A stretch of DNA of 64,000 bases from Actinobacillus capsulatus DSM 19761 (lineage in GTDB: Bacteria; Pseudomonadota; Gammaproteobacteria; Enterobacterales; Pasteurellaceae). The position numbers and the translations under genes were made by a program. Below are positions 52,050-62,279 of this stretch, piece after piece. The stretch covers positions 1 through 64,000 of the forward strand of contig NZ_KB893934.1 of NCBI RefSeq assembly GCF_000374285.1, given 5' to 3'. How positions within the stretch are numbered: position 1 is the first letter of the stretch; each line of letters opens with the position of its first letter. Under the pieces are notes generated by a model that worked only from the letters and a program-made list of their open reading frames with translations, did no database searches and was not told where the DNA came from.

Positions 52050-52229
52050 ACGCCTAAATTGACAATGGAATTAAAAAGATTAGAATTTATACGTCTTTTG
52101 ACATCATTTATTTATATCGCAAGTTTTGTGTATAGGAAATGAGCAAATCCAATCGTCGCTTTAGGCGCAATTCTATTTATTCATCGTTATACCTGCTTGC
52201 CTTTCTTCATATTTTGCTTAGGAAATTTT

Positions 52230-53450
52230 ATGTTAGAAATTTGGCAACAATTCAAACAAGATTATCTGATTAGATTTTGGAACCCGACTGCGGCGGTCAT
52301 TGCTGCGGGCATTCTCTCTGCTTATTATTTCGGGTTAACCGGCACATATTGGGCAGTGACGGGAGAGTTCACTCGTTGGGGCGGAGAAATTCTAGAGTCT
52401 ATGGGGGTAAATGTCTCAGACTGGGGCTATTACAAAATAATTGGTTTAGACGGTACGATCTTCAGCCGCATTGACGGGTTGATGATTCTGGGGATGTTTG
52501 CCGGCTGTATTACCGCTGCGTTATGGGCAAACAATATCAAGATTCGGATGCCGCAAAATCGGATTCGTATTGCGCAAGCGTTAATCGGCGGCGCATTAGC
52601 CGGCTTTGGGGCACGTTTAGCCATGGGTTGTAATTTAGCTTCGTTATTTACCGGTATTCCTCAGTTTTCATTACATGCCTGGTTTTTCACATTAACCACT
52701 GCTATCGGCTCTTATGCAGGGGTAAAATTTACCTTACTGCCGATATTTCGTCCGCCGTTGAAACTCAAAAAAGGCGCGGGCAAAGTAGAGCAGGCTGATC
52801 CCCAGCAAGCTAAACGCCGTTTTAGATTCGGTATGTTGATCTTTGCCATTTGGTTGATTACTTCTTTCTATGTGATGCAAAGTTCAATCAAATTAGGTTT
52901 TGCAATGTTATTCGGTTTAGGCTTCGGTTTGTTAATTGAGCGGGCGCAAATTTGTTTTACTTCCGCCTTTCGTGACTTGTGGGCAACCGGCCGTGCTTAT
53001 ATAGGTAAGGCGATTATCTATGGCATGTTGATTAGTACGATTTGTGTATTTAGTTATATTCAGCTTGGTGCGAGTCCGAAAATTATGTGGGCGGGGCCAA
53101 ACGCAGTGATCGGTGGCTTGTTATTTGGATTCGGTATTGTCGTTGCTGGCGGTTGTGAAACCGGCTGGATGTATCGAGCGATGGAAGGACAAGTTCATTT
53201 TATGTGGGTGGGCGTCGGTAATGTCGCCGGCTCAACCCTACTGGCATATTGGTGGGATAGTCTCGCACCGGTATTGGCGTTAGATTATGAAAAAATCAAT
53301 TTATTGAAATCATTTGGACCTATCTCGGGGTTATTACTCAATTACGGCTTAATGATTGCTTGTTTAGTGTTTGTGGTTTGGTGGGAAAAACGCTTTATTC
53401 GCAAAGCAAAAGCTCGCTTGGCAGCAACTCAGCGTGATACAACGGCATAA
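52230..53450 (+). CDS. yedE: YeeE/YedE-family membrane transporter
   Basis: 406-aa inner-membrane protein with about ten hydrophobic segments and an internal repeat. Each half has a conserved Cys: GARLAMGCNLASLFTGIP and VVAGGCETGWMYRAME. Family members import thiosulfate (TsuA) or are linked to selenium use (YedE). Followed 33 bp later by a TusA-like gene, the classic yedE-yedF pair. The ATG at 52230 follows aggaaa. Substrate is not decided by sequence alone. Confidence 0.9.
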   Translation: MLEIWQQFKQDYLIRFWNPTAAVIAAGILSAYYFGLTGTYWAVTGEFTRWGGEILESMGVNVSDWGYYKIIGLDGTIFSRIDGLMILGMFAGCITAALWANNIKIRMPQNRIRIAQALIGGALAGFGARLAMGCNLASLFTGIPQFSLHAWFFTLTTAIGSYAGVKFTLLPIFRPPLKLKKGAGKVEQADPQQAKRRFRFGMLIFAIWLITSFYVMQSSIKLGFAMLFGLGFGLLIERAQICFTSAFRDLWATGRAYIGKAIIYGMLISTICVFSYIQLGASPKIMWAGPNAVIGGLLFGFGIVVAGGCETGWMYRAMEGQVHFMWVGVGNVAGSTLLAYWWDSLAPVLALDYEKINLLKSFGPISGLLLNYGLMIACLVFVVWWEKRFIRKAKARLAATQRDTTA

Positions 53451-53483
53451 CGCTTGTCGTGATTAAGAAATAAGGAAAACATT

Positions 53484-53753
53484 ATGGCTTTTACAGTAAT
53501 TCAACAACAAGATAAACACCCTTCGGAAATTATACCGGATTACACTTTGGATATGCTCGGTGAACCTTGTCCCTATCCGGCGATTGCAACTTTAGAAACG
53601 ATGCCAACGTTAAAATCAGGCGAAGTGTTGGAGGTGTTAAGTGATTGTGCTCAGTCGATTAATAATATTCCCGTAGATGTTAAAAATCACGGTTATACCT
53701 TATTAAGCGTGGAGCAAGATGGATCGACTTTACGCTATTTAATTCAGAAATAG
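53484..53753 (+). CDS. yedF: TusA-like sulfur carrier YedF
   Basis: 89-aa TusA-fold protein. The Cys29-Pro-x-Pro motif (LDMLGEPCPYPAI) carries sulfur or selenium in the family. Probably receives the substrate brought in by the preceding YedE. Confidence 0.93.
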   Translation: MAFTVIQQQDKHPSEIIPDYTLDMLGEPCPYPAIATLETMPTLKSGEVLEVLSDCAQSINNIPVDVKNHGYTLLSVEQDGSTLRYLIQK

Positions 53754-53762
53754 CTGATAAAA

Positions 53763-53804
53763 AAGCGGTCAAATTTGCAAAAAATTCTGCAAATTTGACC
53801 GCTT
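53763..53804. terminator. Inverted uptake-signal pair between yedF and ulaF
   Basis: aagcggtcaaatttgcaa faces tgcaaatttgaccgctt: a nearly perfect stem between convergent genes, usable in both directions. Confidence 0.75.
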
Positions 53805-53828
53805 AAACACACACAATGTCAAAAAAGC

Positions 53829-54542
53829 TTATTGACCGTAATACGCATTCGCACCGTGTTTGCGTAGGTAATGTTTATCAAGTAATTCTTGTTGCATTGA
53901 ACCGATGTTCGGACGAATTTGGTGGCTAACGAAGTTCATATACGCCACTTCTTCTAACACGACGGAATTATGTACCGCATCATGCGCATCCTTACCCCAA
54001 GTGAAAGGCCCGTGTGAGTGGACTAATACGCCCGGTACCATATCCGGATTAATACCACGTTTACGGAAGGTTTCCACCACCACTTTACCGGTTTCTAATT
54101 CGTACTCGCCAGCAATTTCTTCCGGTGTCATACGACGTGTACAAGGTACGGAACCATAGAAATAGTCGCCTTGTGTTGTACCTAAAGCAAGAATATCTTC
54201 ACCGGCTTGAGCCCATGCGGTTGCATGGCGTGAATGAGTATGCACTACACCGCCGATATTCGGGAATTGGCGATAAAACTCTAAATGGGTTGCGGTATCA
54301 GACGAAGGTTTTTTATCGCCGAATACTTTGTTACCTTGCAAATCGACAAACACGATATCTTCCGGCTTCATTGTTTCATATTCCACACCGGAAGGTTTAA
54401 TTGCAACGTAACCGGTTTCACGGTCGATTTCACTCACATTGCCCCAAGTGAAAGTGACTAATTTGTATTTTGGTAATTCAAGATTTGCTTTAAATACGCG
54501 ATCACGCATTGCCAGTAATTTTGGAGATAATTCTGTTAACAT
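53829..54542 (-). CDS. ulaF: L-ribulose-5-phosphate 4-epimerase
   Basis: Converts L-ribulose 5-phosphate to D-xylulose 5-phosphate, the last step of ascorbate breakdown (237 aa). Zinc ligands: [14 protein letters not shown] (two His) and [12 protein letters not shown] (His); the motif [19 protein letters not shown] is present. AraD would look alike; the ula context decides. Overlaps ulaE by 7 bp. Confidence 0.94.
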   Translation of the reverse strand: MLTELSPKLLAMRDRVFKANLELPKYKLVTFTWGNVSEIDRETGYVAIKPSGVEYETMKPEDIVFVDLQGNKVFGDKKPSSDTATHLEFYRQFPNIGGVVHTHSRHATAWAQAGEDILALGTTQGDYFYGSVPCTRRMTPEEIAGEYELETGKVVVETFRKRGINPDMVPGVLVHSHGPFTWGKDAHDAVHNSVVLEEVAYMNFVSHQIRPNIGSMQQELLDKHYLRKHGANAYYGQ

Positions 54543-55402
54543 TGGAAACCACCCTCTTTCATTTTTTGTTCAATCCAACGGCGAGCATTAATAATTTCTG
54601 CAATTGGCTCTTCCGCTTTTTCCGTCCACATTTCAATCAAGAACGCACCGCGATAATTTAATTTGGCGAGAATTTCAAAGAAGCCTTTAAAGTCAACACA
54701 GCCGTCACCGAACGGCACGTCACGGAATTGCCCTTTACACGTTTCGGTCACTTTATACGTGTCTTTTAAATGAATCGCCGAGATTTTATCGATGCCTAAG
54801 GCAAATTCCACTTCAATATCATCATTCCAAGCCGAAACATTACCGATATCCGGATAGACGGTAAACCATGGCGATTTGATAATTTTGTCCCATTTTTTCC
54901 AACGTTTAATCGAACTCATAAACTTGGTATCCATAATCTCGACTGCGAGAGTAACTTGGTTACTTGCCGCCAGCTCGGTTGCCCATTCTAAGCCTTGTTG
55001 GAAACGTTCAATCGTGCCTTCATCTTGTTCTTCGTAATACACGTCGTAACCGGCTAATTGAATGGTACGAATACCTAAATCCACCGCAAGTTGGATTGCT
55101 TTTTCCATGATTTCATAGGCTTTTTGACGTGTAGCTTCGTCACGAGATCCGAACGGAAAACGGCGGTGACCGGATAAACACATTGACGGAATTGTTACAC
55201 CGGTATTGATGATCGCTTTGACTAATTCTATACGTTGTTCTTTTGTCCAATCTAAGCGAGCTAGGCGTTCATCCGTTTCATCAACAGACATTTCCACAAA
55301 ATCAAAACCGCATGCTTTAGCAATAGAAAGCCTGTCTTGCCAAGAAATATGTTTTGGCAATGCTTTTTCATAGATACCGAGTTTATGTTTTCTCATATTC
55401 AT
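54536..55402 (-). CDS. ulaE: L-xylulose-5-phosphate 3-epimerase
   Basis: Converts L-xylulose 5-phosphate to L-ribulose 5-phosphate (288 aa). TIM-barrel with metal-site residues in [29 protein letters not shown] and FLIEMWTEK. Between ulaR and ulaF on the minus strand. Confidence 0.95.
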   Translation of the reverse strand: MNMRKHKLGIYEKALPKHISWQDRLSIAKACGFDFVEMSVDETDERLARLDWTKEQRIELVKAIINTGVTIPSMCLSGHRRFPFGSRDEATRQKAYEIMEKAIQLAVDLGIRTIQLAGYDVYYEEQDEGTIERFQQGLEWATELAASNQVTLAVEIMDTKFMSSIKRWKKWDKIIKSPWFTVYPDIGNVSAWNDDIEVEFALGIDKISAIHLKDTYKVTETCKGQFRDVPFGDGCVDFKGFFEILAKLNYRGAFLIEMWTEKAEEPIAEIINARRWIEQKMKEGGFQC

Positions 55403-55479
55403 CCCCTGGTTTGAATGATGCTTTTGGTAAAAAATCAGGTAAATTTAACCGCTTGTTTTGATGGTTTTTCTAAATGTTA

Positions 55480-56226
55480 CTATGCAAGGATTACTTCTAG
55501 TCCTTTATCGCGAATCGCTTGAATGATTTTCGGGTCAGCTTCTTTACCGGTGATCAGTAAATCGACCTGACTAATCTCTCTAAACAGCATACCGATTTCC
55601 GTGCCGAGTTTAGTGCTATCCAGCAAGACTACGTATTTATTCGCCTTTGATGACATTTGCGCTTCGGAATTAGCGATAATCATATCGGTTTTAAATAAAC
55701 CTTCATGGGTAAAGCCTTTGCCGCTGGTAAACATAATATTTGCCGCATAAGTAAATTCATTTTGTTGATTGAGCGATAGGGTGATTTTTTTATTTTTATT
55801 GTATTGTCCGCCCATGATCACGATGTCTTCGTGTTGGTGCTCGATCAGATAATTCGCAAGCGGTAGAAAATTGGTAATAATTTGCAATTTTTGTCCGCAT
55901 AACGCTTGCCCGAGCAATTGCATGGTCGAGCCACATGTAAGAAGAACGCTGTCACCTTCTCGGCATAACTTGCTTGCTGCTTCGGCAATGCGACGTTTTT
56001 CTTCAAAATTATTAATTGGTTTATCTTTTTCTAACGAATGCTGTGTGTCGATTGCTTCCGCACCGTTACGCACCTTGCGTAATTTTTTCTGTTCGCTTAA
56101 TTTATTAATATCTCGTCTGGCGGTTGCCGGCGAAATATTTAAAAGATTCATAATTTCCAAGGTAGAAAGCATTTGTCTTGCTTCTAACATGGCTAATAAT
56201 TTCTTATGTCTAAAACTTTCATTCAT
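55480..56226 (-). CDS. ulaR: Ascorbate utilisation repressor, DeoR family
   Basis: 248-aa DeoR-type repressor. The N-terminal winged helix has MNLLNISPATARRDINKLSEQ and KVRNGAEAI. The C-terminal effector domain has VLLTCGSTMQLLG, IIMGGQYNKN and MFTSGKGFT, all close to E. coli UlaR. The ATG at 56224-56226 follows aagga. Expected to repress the divergent ulaG and ulaA promoters when ascorbate 6-phosphate is absent. Here it is inside the operon, between ulaG and ulaE. Confidence 0.93.
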   Translation of the reverse strand: MNESFRHKKLLAMLEARQMLSTLEIMNLLNISPATARRDINKLSEQKKLRKVRNGAEAIDTQHSLEKDKPINNFEEKRRIAEAASKLCREGDSVLLTCGSTMQLLGQALCGQKLQIITNFLPLANYLIEHQHEDIVIMGGQYNKNKKITLSLNQQNEFTYAANIMFTSGKGFTHEGLFKTDMIIANSEAQMSSKANKYVVLLDSTKLGTEIGMLFREISQVDLLITGKEADPKIIQAIRDKGLEVILA

Positions 56227-56280
56227 GACTATTTTCCTTTTCATTCTTATCACGTTTTAAATCATGAACAATTACTAAAG

Positions 56281-56312
56281 AAGCCACTCCTAATTCGAAT
56301 TAAGAGTGGCTT
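56281..56312 (-). terminator. Hairpin between ulaG and ulaR
   Basis: Arms aagccactc (56281-56289) and gagtggctt (56304-56312) flank a loop that itself contains taattcgaatta. Lies 9 bp after the ulaG stop; leftwards the tail is ctttag. Probably attenuates ulaG messages entering ulaREF. Confidence 0.75.
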
Positions 56313-56320
56313 TACTTCAA

Positions 56321-57412
56321 TTAAAGCATAGATTTAAATTGAATATTTGGTTCTTGCTCAAAGCAATCATCAAAGCCACGTGGGTGGTGGTACTCAATTA
56401 AGTCTTTATCGCGCGGATAAACATATTTGCCACCAACTTCCCAAATAAATGGATGGAATTTGTATTGTAAGCGATCTTTACGCATACGCCATAAATCAAT
56501 GATTTCTTGCGTACTTGCCATAAAGTTTGTCCAAATGTCGTGGTGTACCGGAATAATGACTTTCGCACGTAAACATTCCGCCATACGGAGTAAGTCGATA
56601 GAGGTCATTTTATCTGCGATACCCACCGGGTTTTCACCATAGTTATTTAACGCTACGTCAATATCGAATTCTTTACCGTGTTTCGCAAATTGGATTGAGT
56701 AGTGTGAGTCTGCACCGTGATAGATATTACCGCCCGGTGTTTTGAAAACGTAGTTTACCGCTTTGCGACCCATTTCTTCGTCAGACGGGCATAAACCTTT
56801 TAATTCGCCGCCACGTTCTTCCGCACCTTCCACCGGTAAGGTCACTAAACAAGTACGGTCGAAAGAATCTAATGCGTGAATTTCTACGTCTTTAATTTTT
56901 ACGACATCACCCGGTTTTACTACGATGATACGATCTTCTGGCACGCCCCATTTTTTCCATAATTCACCGCAGTGCCATGGACCAACAAATTTCACATGAT
57001 TTAACTTAGGATTGTTTACGATAGCTGCTGCAACGTTTACATCAATATGGTCGCTGTGATAGTGAGACGCAAGAATAAAATCCACTTCGTTAATTGCAAA
57101 CGGGTCTAATACCATAGGTTGCGCACGTAGATTCGGCTGTAATTTACGCACACCCGCCATATTCGCCATTTGGTGACCACGCACCATATCTTTTACTTTT
57201 TTAGTAGACTTACCACGACTACACCATAAGTCCATACAAATGTTTGCACCTGCAGGTGTTTTAATCCACACGCCTACGCAACCTAGCCACCACATTGCGA
57301 AGTTACCTTCCGGTACCACTTCTTCTTCAATTTCTTCGTTTAGCCAAGTCCCCCATTCAGGGAAGGTAGAAAGAATCCAACTTTCACGTGTGATTTCATT
57401 AACGTTCGCCAT
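56321..57412 (-). CDS. ulaG: L-ascorbate-6-phosphate lactonase
   Basis: Metallo-beta-lactamase-fold lactonase opening L-ascorbate 6-phosphate to 3-keto-L-gulonate 6-phosphate (363 aa). The metal motif is [11 protein letters not shown]; further ligands in GADSHYS and VIPVHHDIW. Close to E. coli UlaG from [20 protein letters not shown] to the C-terminus. First gene of the leftward ula unit. Confidence 0.97.
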   Translation of the reverse strand: MANVNEITRESWILSTFPEWGTWLNEEIEEEVVPEGNFAMWWLGCVGVWIKTPAGANICMDLWCSRGKSTKKVKDMVRGHQMANMAGVRKLQPNLRAQPMVLDPFAINEVDFILASHYHSDHIDVNVAAAIVNNPKLNHVKFVGPWHCGELWKKWGVPEDRIIVVKPGDVVKIKDVEIHALDSFDRTCLVTLPVEGAEERGGELKGLCPSDEEMGRKAVNYVFKTPGGNIYHGADSHYSIQFAKHGKEFDIDVALNNYGENPVGIADKMTSIDLLRMAECLRAKVIIPVHHDIWTNFMASTQEIIDLWRMRKDRLQYKFHPFIWEVGGKYVYPRDKDLIEYHHPRGFDDCFEQEPNIQFKSML

Positions 57413-57713
57413 AGTAAACTCCTAGTTTGTGTAAAAGGAAGAGATGAAAAAATTAATCACTTACAATCATAAGTAATCATATTTTTTTGTAAAACGCTTT
57501 TTGTCAAAAATGTGATCTACCTCTAATTTTTTTGTGTTTTTTGCATGGATGCAAATTATTTTTATTTTGTTTATAGGATAGGGCTATTTTTAACAAACAA
57601 TTGATTCCTAATAAAATCAATAGGTTATATTGTTTTATGGTTGTTGGGAAAGGAAATAAATTATACATGTTTTTAACAAGTGAGCACAAAAGTCAGAAAA
57701 ATGAAAAATAAAG

Positions 57714-57729
57714 TGTGATCTTGTTCACA
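57714..57729. promoter_or_regulatory. CRP site in the divergent ulaG-ulaA region
   Basis: TGTGA-TCTTGT-TCACA: both pentamers are perfect. Lies 164 bp upstream of ulaA and about 300 bp upstream of ulaG in a 480-bp gap. A weaker half-match (TGTGA-N6-TCTAA) is at 57511-57526, nearer ulaG. The rest of the gap is AT-rich with no convincing gene. Confidence 0.8.
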
Positions 57730-57892
57730 AATAATCAAAAATAATCTTTTTTGAGGTGCAATAACTGTTTATCATTTGTTCTGTAGGTATAGATATGCCT
57801 ATATATTTTAATCTTTAACTTAACCAATCTAAAAATAACGAGATCTTCCAAATCTCATCATTCTTACTCAACATATAAAAGAGAGGCTCACT

Positions 57893-59704
57893 ATGGATAC
57901 AGTAATGAGTATCTTTATGGCAATCAATGACCAGATACTTTCGAAAGCGCCATTGTTACTCGGTCTTGTCGCTTGTATCGGTTACATTTTCCTAAAAAAA
58001 GATTCAACCACCATTCTTAAAGGTACCATTAAAACGATCGTTGGTTTTATGTTGGTACAAGTCGGTTCAGGTACGCTTGTGCAAAACTTTAAACCGGTTA
58101 TCGAAGGTTTATCTAAATACCATAACCTTAAAGGTGCGGTGATTGACCCATATACAAGTTGGCAAGCTACAATGAGCACCATGGGTGACGCTTATGCGTA
58201 TGTGGGTTATGCAGTAATTTTAGCCTTATTTCTTAATATCCTACTTGTATTATTCAGACACTTTACCGGTATTCGTACTATTATGCTTACCGGTCATATT
58301 ATGTTCCAACAAGCAGGCTTAGTTGCGGTAGTGTTCTGGGTACTCGGCTCAAAACCGTGGGAAGTGGTTGTATATACCGCAATCATTATGGCGCTCTATT
58401 GGGGTATCTTCTCTAATATGATGTACCAAGCAACCCAACAAATTACCGGTGGTGCGGGTTTCTCTATCGGTCACCAACAACAATTCGCATCTTGGTTAGC
58501 GGCAAAAGTCGCACCGAAATTAGGTAAAAAAGAAGAAACGGTTGATAAACTCAACTTACCTAAATGGTTACATATTTTCCATGACAGTATCTCTGCAACA
58601 GCGATCGTGATGACGGTGTTCTTCGGCATTATCCTGATGTCATTCGGTTTAGATAACCTACAACAAATGGCAGGTAAAACGCACTGGACAATTTATATCT
58701 TTGAAACCGGCTTAAAATTTGCGGTAGCAATCCAAGTTATCGTGCTTGGTGTGCGTATGTTCGTGGCGGAATTATCTGAATCATTTAAAGGGATTTCTGA
58801 ACGTTTAATTCCAAATGCAGTATTAGCAATTGACTGTGCGGCAACTTATGCATTCTCGCCAAATGCGGTGGTATTCGGTTTCATGTGGGGTGCTATCGGT
58901 CAGTTTGTTGCGGTGGGGGGATTAATCGCTTATCAACAATTCGGTGGCGGTGACGCTTCAGCTGCGGTATTAATTATTCCGGGCTTTATCCCTATGTTCT
59001 TCTCTAACGCAACAATCGGTGTATTCGCAAACCATTTCGGTGGTTGGAAAGCAGTGATGAAAATCTGTTTCGTGATGGGTATTATTGAAGTACTTGGTTC
59101 TGCGTGGGTAGTAAGCTTAATTACCAGCACAGAAGGCGGTGCAGGCTTTAATGGCTGGATGGGTATGGCGGACTGGGCGTTATTATTTCCACCGATTATC
59201 CAAGGTATGTTCTTTAGCCCGACCGGCGCAACTTTCGTATGTGTCGTGTTAGCATTTGTATATATGGCATTTGCGGGCAAACAATTACGTGCTGACGAAG
59301 TAAGAGCGAAAGCAGAAGGTAAAACCGTTGACCAATTATACGGTTTCGGTGAATCGGTGGAACAAGAAGCTGAACCGGCTCAAACGAGAGAAAGCAATGC
59401 GGAAGGTGATACAAAAGCGGTGCGTATCTTAGCGGTATGTGGTTCTGGTCAAGGTTCATCAATGATGATGAAAATGAAAATTAAACAATACCTTGATAAA
59501 CGCAGTATTCCAAATGTGATGGATTCATGTGCGGTAACCGACCATAAAGGTAAAGTCGGTTCGGTAGATATCATCGTATGTTCTAAACACTTACAAAATG
59601 AGATTGTGGCGAATGATCATATCTCGGTATTAGGCGTACAAAATATGTTAAATCCAAATACCTTTGGTGAAGAGCTATTGGCTCTTATCAAAAAATATCA
59701 ATAA
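57893..59704 (+). CDS. ulaA: Ascorbate PTS permease, fused IIC-IIB
   Basis: 603-aa membrane protein joining two genes that are separate in E. coli. Residues 1 to about 465 are the UlaA-type IIC channel (11 or so helices). A charged, Glu/Ala-rich linker follows to about 505. The C-terminal IIB domain has its phospho-cysteine at Cys516 ([15 protein letters not shown]). Imports L-ascorbate while phosphorylating it. Confidence 0.96.
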   Translation: MDTVMSIFMAINDQILSKAPLLLGLVACIGYIFLKKDSTTILKGTIKTIVGFMLVQVGSGTLVQNFKPVIEGLSKYHNLKGAVIDPYTSWQATMSTMGDAYAYVGYAVILALFLNILLVLFRHFTGIRTIMLTGHIMFQQAGLVAVVFWVLGSKPWEVVVYTAIIMALYWGIFSNMMYQATQQITGGAGFSIGHQQQFASWLAAKVAPKLGKKEETVDKLNLPKWLHIFHDSISATAIVMTVFFGIILMSFGLDNLQQMAGKTHWTIYIFETGLKFAVAIQVIVLGVRMFVAELSESFKGISERLIPNAVLAIDCAATYAFSPNAVVFGFMWGAIGQFVAVGGLIAYQQFGGGDASAAVLIIPGFIPMFFSNATIGVFANHFGGWKAVMKICFVMGIIEVLGSAWVVSLITSTEGGAGFNGWMGMADWALLFPPIIQGMFFSPTGATFVCVVLAFVYMAFAGKQLRADEVRAKAEGKTVDQLYGFGESVEQEAEPAQTRESNAEGDTKAVRILAVCGSGQGSSMMMKMKIKQYLDKRSIPNVMDSCAVTDHKGKVGSVDIIVCSKHLQNEIVANDHISVLGVQNMLNPNTFGEELLALIKKYQ

Positions 59705-59705
59705 C

Positions 59706-59807
59706 CCTCAAGACCACCTTCCAAAAAGGGAGGTGGTCACCAAGTTGGCACGTAGGGAGATGAAAAATGTTCCTCAAGACCACCTTCCAAAAAGGGTGGT
59801 GGTCACC
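59706..59807 (+). repeat. Two direct copies of a 36-bp hairpin between ulaA and ulaC
   Basis: Positions 59706-59741 and 59772-59807 are 35/36 identical, with a 66-bp period. Copy 1 folds as a perfect 11-bp stem (gaccaccttcc/gggaggtggtc, loop aaaaa, one G-T pair). In copy 2 one mid-stem base differs (a to t at 59797), giving a mismatch. A decoy-like ggagatgaaaaatg lies between them. Probably mRNA-stabilising or processing structures. Confidence 0.85.
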
Positions 59808-59843
59808 TTGATTTAAACCTATCCACTTAAAGGAAGTAAAGCT

Positions 59844-60311
59844 ATGTTAAAAGAATCGCTTATCGAAAATAACTCAATCCTTTTAAATCAAAGCGCGGCA
59901 GATTGGAAAGCAGCGATAAAATTAGGCACGGATGTTTTAGAAAAATCAGGTGCGATTGAACCTCGTTATTACACCAGTATTATTGAAAATATTGAAAAAA
60001 TGGGGCCATATATCATTCTTGCACCGGGTCTTGCGATGCCGCATTCTCGTCCGGAAGAAGGTGTTATTAAAACCTCGTTTGCCTTAGTGACCTTAAAAGA
60101 GCCGGTTTATTTTGATGGCGAAGATGAGCCTATTTCGGTATTTGTCACCTTAGCTGGCAGTGATTCGGATAAACATATGGAAGGTCTAATGGAAATTACT
60201 CAAGTATTGGACGATCCGGACAGTGATACCGGCGTAGATTTAGCCAAAATCTTACGTTGCCAAACTAAAGAAGATGTTTATGCTGTGATTGATCAGGCGT
60301 TAGCTGGCTAG
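59844..60311 (+). CDS. ulaC: Ascorbate PTS IIA component
   Basis: 155-aa cytoplasmic IIA protein. The phospho-histidine is His67 in LAPGLAMPHSRPEEG. Passes phosphate from HPr to Cys516 of the fused permease. Between ulaA(B) and ulaD. Confidence 0.96.
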   Translation: MLKESLIENNSILLNQSAADWKAAIKLGTDVLEKSGAIEPRYYTSIIENIEKMGPYIILAPGLAMPHSRPEEGVIKTSFALVTLKEPVYFDGEDEPISVFVTLAGSDSDKHMEGLMEITQVLDDPDSDTGVDLAKILRCQTKEDVYAVIDQALAG

Positions 60312-60421
60312 AAATTTCCTCTCTCTGCTTGTTTTGCTGAACACTTCAACAAGCGGTCTCTCTCCCGCCAGCAGGAGAGTGGAATAAAGTACCATTTAAA
60401 AATTTGTAAAAGGAACAAAAT

Positions 60422-61102
60422 ATGTCAAAACCATTACTTCAAATTGCATTAGATTCATTAAGTTTAGAAAAAGCGGTTGCAGATGCAAAACAAGCGGAAA
60501 GTGTAGTAGAAATTATTGAGTGCGGTACGATTCTTGCCTGTGCAGAAGGGATGAAAGCGGTTTCAACTTTACGTGCGTTACACCCGAACCATATTATCGT
60601 ATGTGACTTAAAAACCACGGACGGTGGAGCGATTTTAGCGAAAATGGCATTTGAAGCGGGCGCAGACTGGTTAACGGTTTCAGCAGCAGCACATCCGGCA
60701 ACTAAAGCGGCATGTAAGAAAGTAGCGGATGATTTCAATGCGGCACATCCGGAATTAAAAGTGAAGAAAGAAATCCAAATCGAAATTTACGGCAACTGGA
60801 CAGTAGAAAAAGATGCGAAAGAATGGGTTGAATTAGGCGTAAAACAAGCGATTTACCACCGTTCTCGCGATGCGGAATTAGCAGGTAAGGGTTGGACGGC
60901 GGAAGACGTTGAGCTGATGAAACAACTTTCTGCACTCGGCTTAGAATTATCGATTACCGGTGGTATCGTACCGGAAGAAATTCATTTATTTAAAGAAATT
61001 AAAAATGCGAAGGCCTTTATTGCCGGTCGCGCTTTAGTCGGTGAAAAAGGTAAACAAACCGCCGAAGCGATTCGTGCTGAAATTGATAAATATTGGGCAT
61101 AA
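60422..61102 (+). CDS. ulaD: 3-keto-L-gulonate-6-phosphate decarboxylase
   Basis: 226-aa TIM-barrel of the OMP-decarboxylase suprafamily, making L-xylulose 5-phosphate. Active-site stretches are IIVCDLKTTDGGAILAKMA (Asp-x-Lys-x-x-Asp) and SITGGIVPEEI with AGRALVG at the phosphate site. Last gene of the rightward ula unit. Confidence 0.96.
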   Translation: MSKPLLQIALDSLSLEKAVADAKQAESVVEIIECGTILACAEGMKAVSTLRALHPNHIIVCDLKTTDGGAILAKMAFEAGADWLTVSAAAHPATKAACKKVADDFNAAHPELKVKKEIQIEIYGNWTVEKDAKEWVELGVKQAIYHRSRDAELAGKGWTAEDVELMKQLSALGLELSITGGIVPEEIHLFKEIKNAKAFIAGRALVGEKGKQTAEAIRAEIDKYWA

Positions 61103-61180
61103 TATTTAGTGTTGCGTTAAGGCATACAAGCGGTCGATTTATGGAAATTTTTTGCTATGAATAACGCTTGTTCAAAGATT

Positions 61181-61216
61181 AAAATCCTCGTGAATATATT
61201 CAAGCACGAGGATTTT
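61181..61216. terminator. Bidirectional terminator between ulaD and mesD
   Basis: A perfect 12-bp stem, aaaatcctcgtg/cacgaggatttt, with a 12-base loop; T-runs follow on both strands. Convergent genes lie either side. Confidence 0.93.
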
Positions 61217-61226
61217 TATTTATGCC

Positions 61227-62261
61227 TTATTTTGTAGCCAGAATTTCTTGACGAACAATCTCAGCCCCCGCGCTTAAGGCTTGCAATTTGCCACGGGCAA
61301 CTTGGCGAGATAACGGTGTCATACCACAGTTGGTGCTAGGGTAAAGCTTATCGGCATCAACGAACTGTAAAGCTTTTCTTAAAGTATCCGCCACTTGTTC
61401 TGGCGTTTCAATCTCGTTAGTAGCAACATCAATTGCGCCTACCATCACTTTTTTACCACGTACCAACTCGATTAAATCCATCGGTACACGAGAGTTTTGG
61501 CACTCTAAAGAAATAATATCGATGTTTGATTTTTGTAGTTTAGGGAAGCTTTCTTCATATTGACGCCATTCCGAACCTAATGTTTTTTTCCAATCGGTAT
61601 TGGCTTTAATACCGTAACCATAGCAAATGTGTACCGCTGTTTCGCATTTTAAGCCTTCGATGGCATGCTCTAATGCCGCAACACCCCAATCGTTTACTTC
61701 ATCAAAAAATACATTAAATGCCGGTTCATCAAACTGAATAATATCTACACCGGCTGCTTCTAATTCTTTTGCTTCTTGATTAAGAATCGTGGCAAATTCC
61801 CATGCTAATTTCTCACGGCTCTTGTAATGTCCATCATATAGAGTATCAATCATCGTCATTGGACCCGGTAATGCCCATTTAATAGGGCGATCGGTATGAG
61901 CGCGTAAAAATTTAGCATCTTCAACAAAAACTGGTTTGGGACGGTGTACTGCACCGACTACGCTTGGTACGCTGGCATCATAGCGGTTACGGATTCGTAC
62001 AATTTCACGTTTGGTAAAATCCACCCCCTCTAAATGTTCAATAAAAGTCGTCACAAAATGTTGGCGAGTTTGCTCACCATCACTCACAATATCAATGCCC
62101 GCTTGAATTTGTTCCTGTAATGAGACAAGTAACGCATCACGTTTTGCTTGCAGTAAATCATCGCCGGTTAATTTCCATTCTGACCATAATTTTTCTGGTT
62201 CGGCGATCCAAGAAGGCTTCGGCAAGCTGCCAGCGGTTGAGGTTGGTAATAATGTTTCCAT
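61227..62261 (-). CDS. mesD: Folate-independent methionine synthase (MesD-like, short MetE)
   Basis: 344-aa protein equal to only the catalytic barrel of cobalamin-independent methionine synthase. Zinc ligands appear in AVHICYGYG (His, Cys) and STNCGMTPL (Cys). N-terminal start TSTAGSLPKPSWI is typical. True MetE is about 750 aa with an N-terminal folate-binding half that is missing here. The next gene upstream is MesX-like, the known partner of MesD, which argues for folate-independent methylation. Methyl donor not evident. Confidence 0.85.
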   Translation of the reverse strand: METLLPTSTAGSLPKPSWIAEPEKLWSEWKLTGDDLLQAKRDALLVSLQEQIQAGIDIVSDGEQTRQHFVTTFIEHLEGVDFTKREIVRIRNRYDASVPSVVGAVHRPKPVFVEDAKFLRAHTDRPIKWALPGPMTMIDTLYDGHYKSREKLAWEFATILNQEAKELEAAGVDIIQFDEPAFNVFFDEVNDWGVAALEHAIEGLKCETAVHICYGYGIKANTDWKKTLGSEWRQYEESFPKLQKSNIDIISLECQNSRVPMDLIELVRGKKVMVGAIDVATNEIETPEQVADTLRKALQFVDADKLYPSTNCGMTPLSRQVARGKLQALSAGAEIVRQEILATK

Positions 62262-62279
62262 AAAATTCTCTTTAACTTA

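Noticed and set aside
57504-57689. 61-codon open frame in the ulaG-ulaA gap
   Set aside because: Lys/Asn-rich translation of AT-rich regulatory DNA without a ribosome site; it covers the weak CRP-like half-site.
61227-62261. Truncated metE pseudogene
   Set aside because: The protein is complete at both ends for a short MetE family, keeps its zinc ligands, and is paired with a DUF1852 gene.
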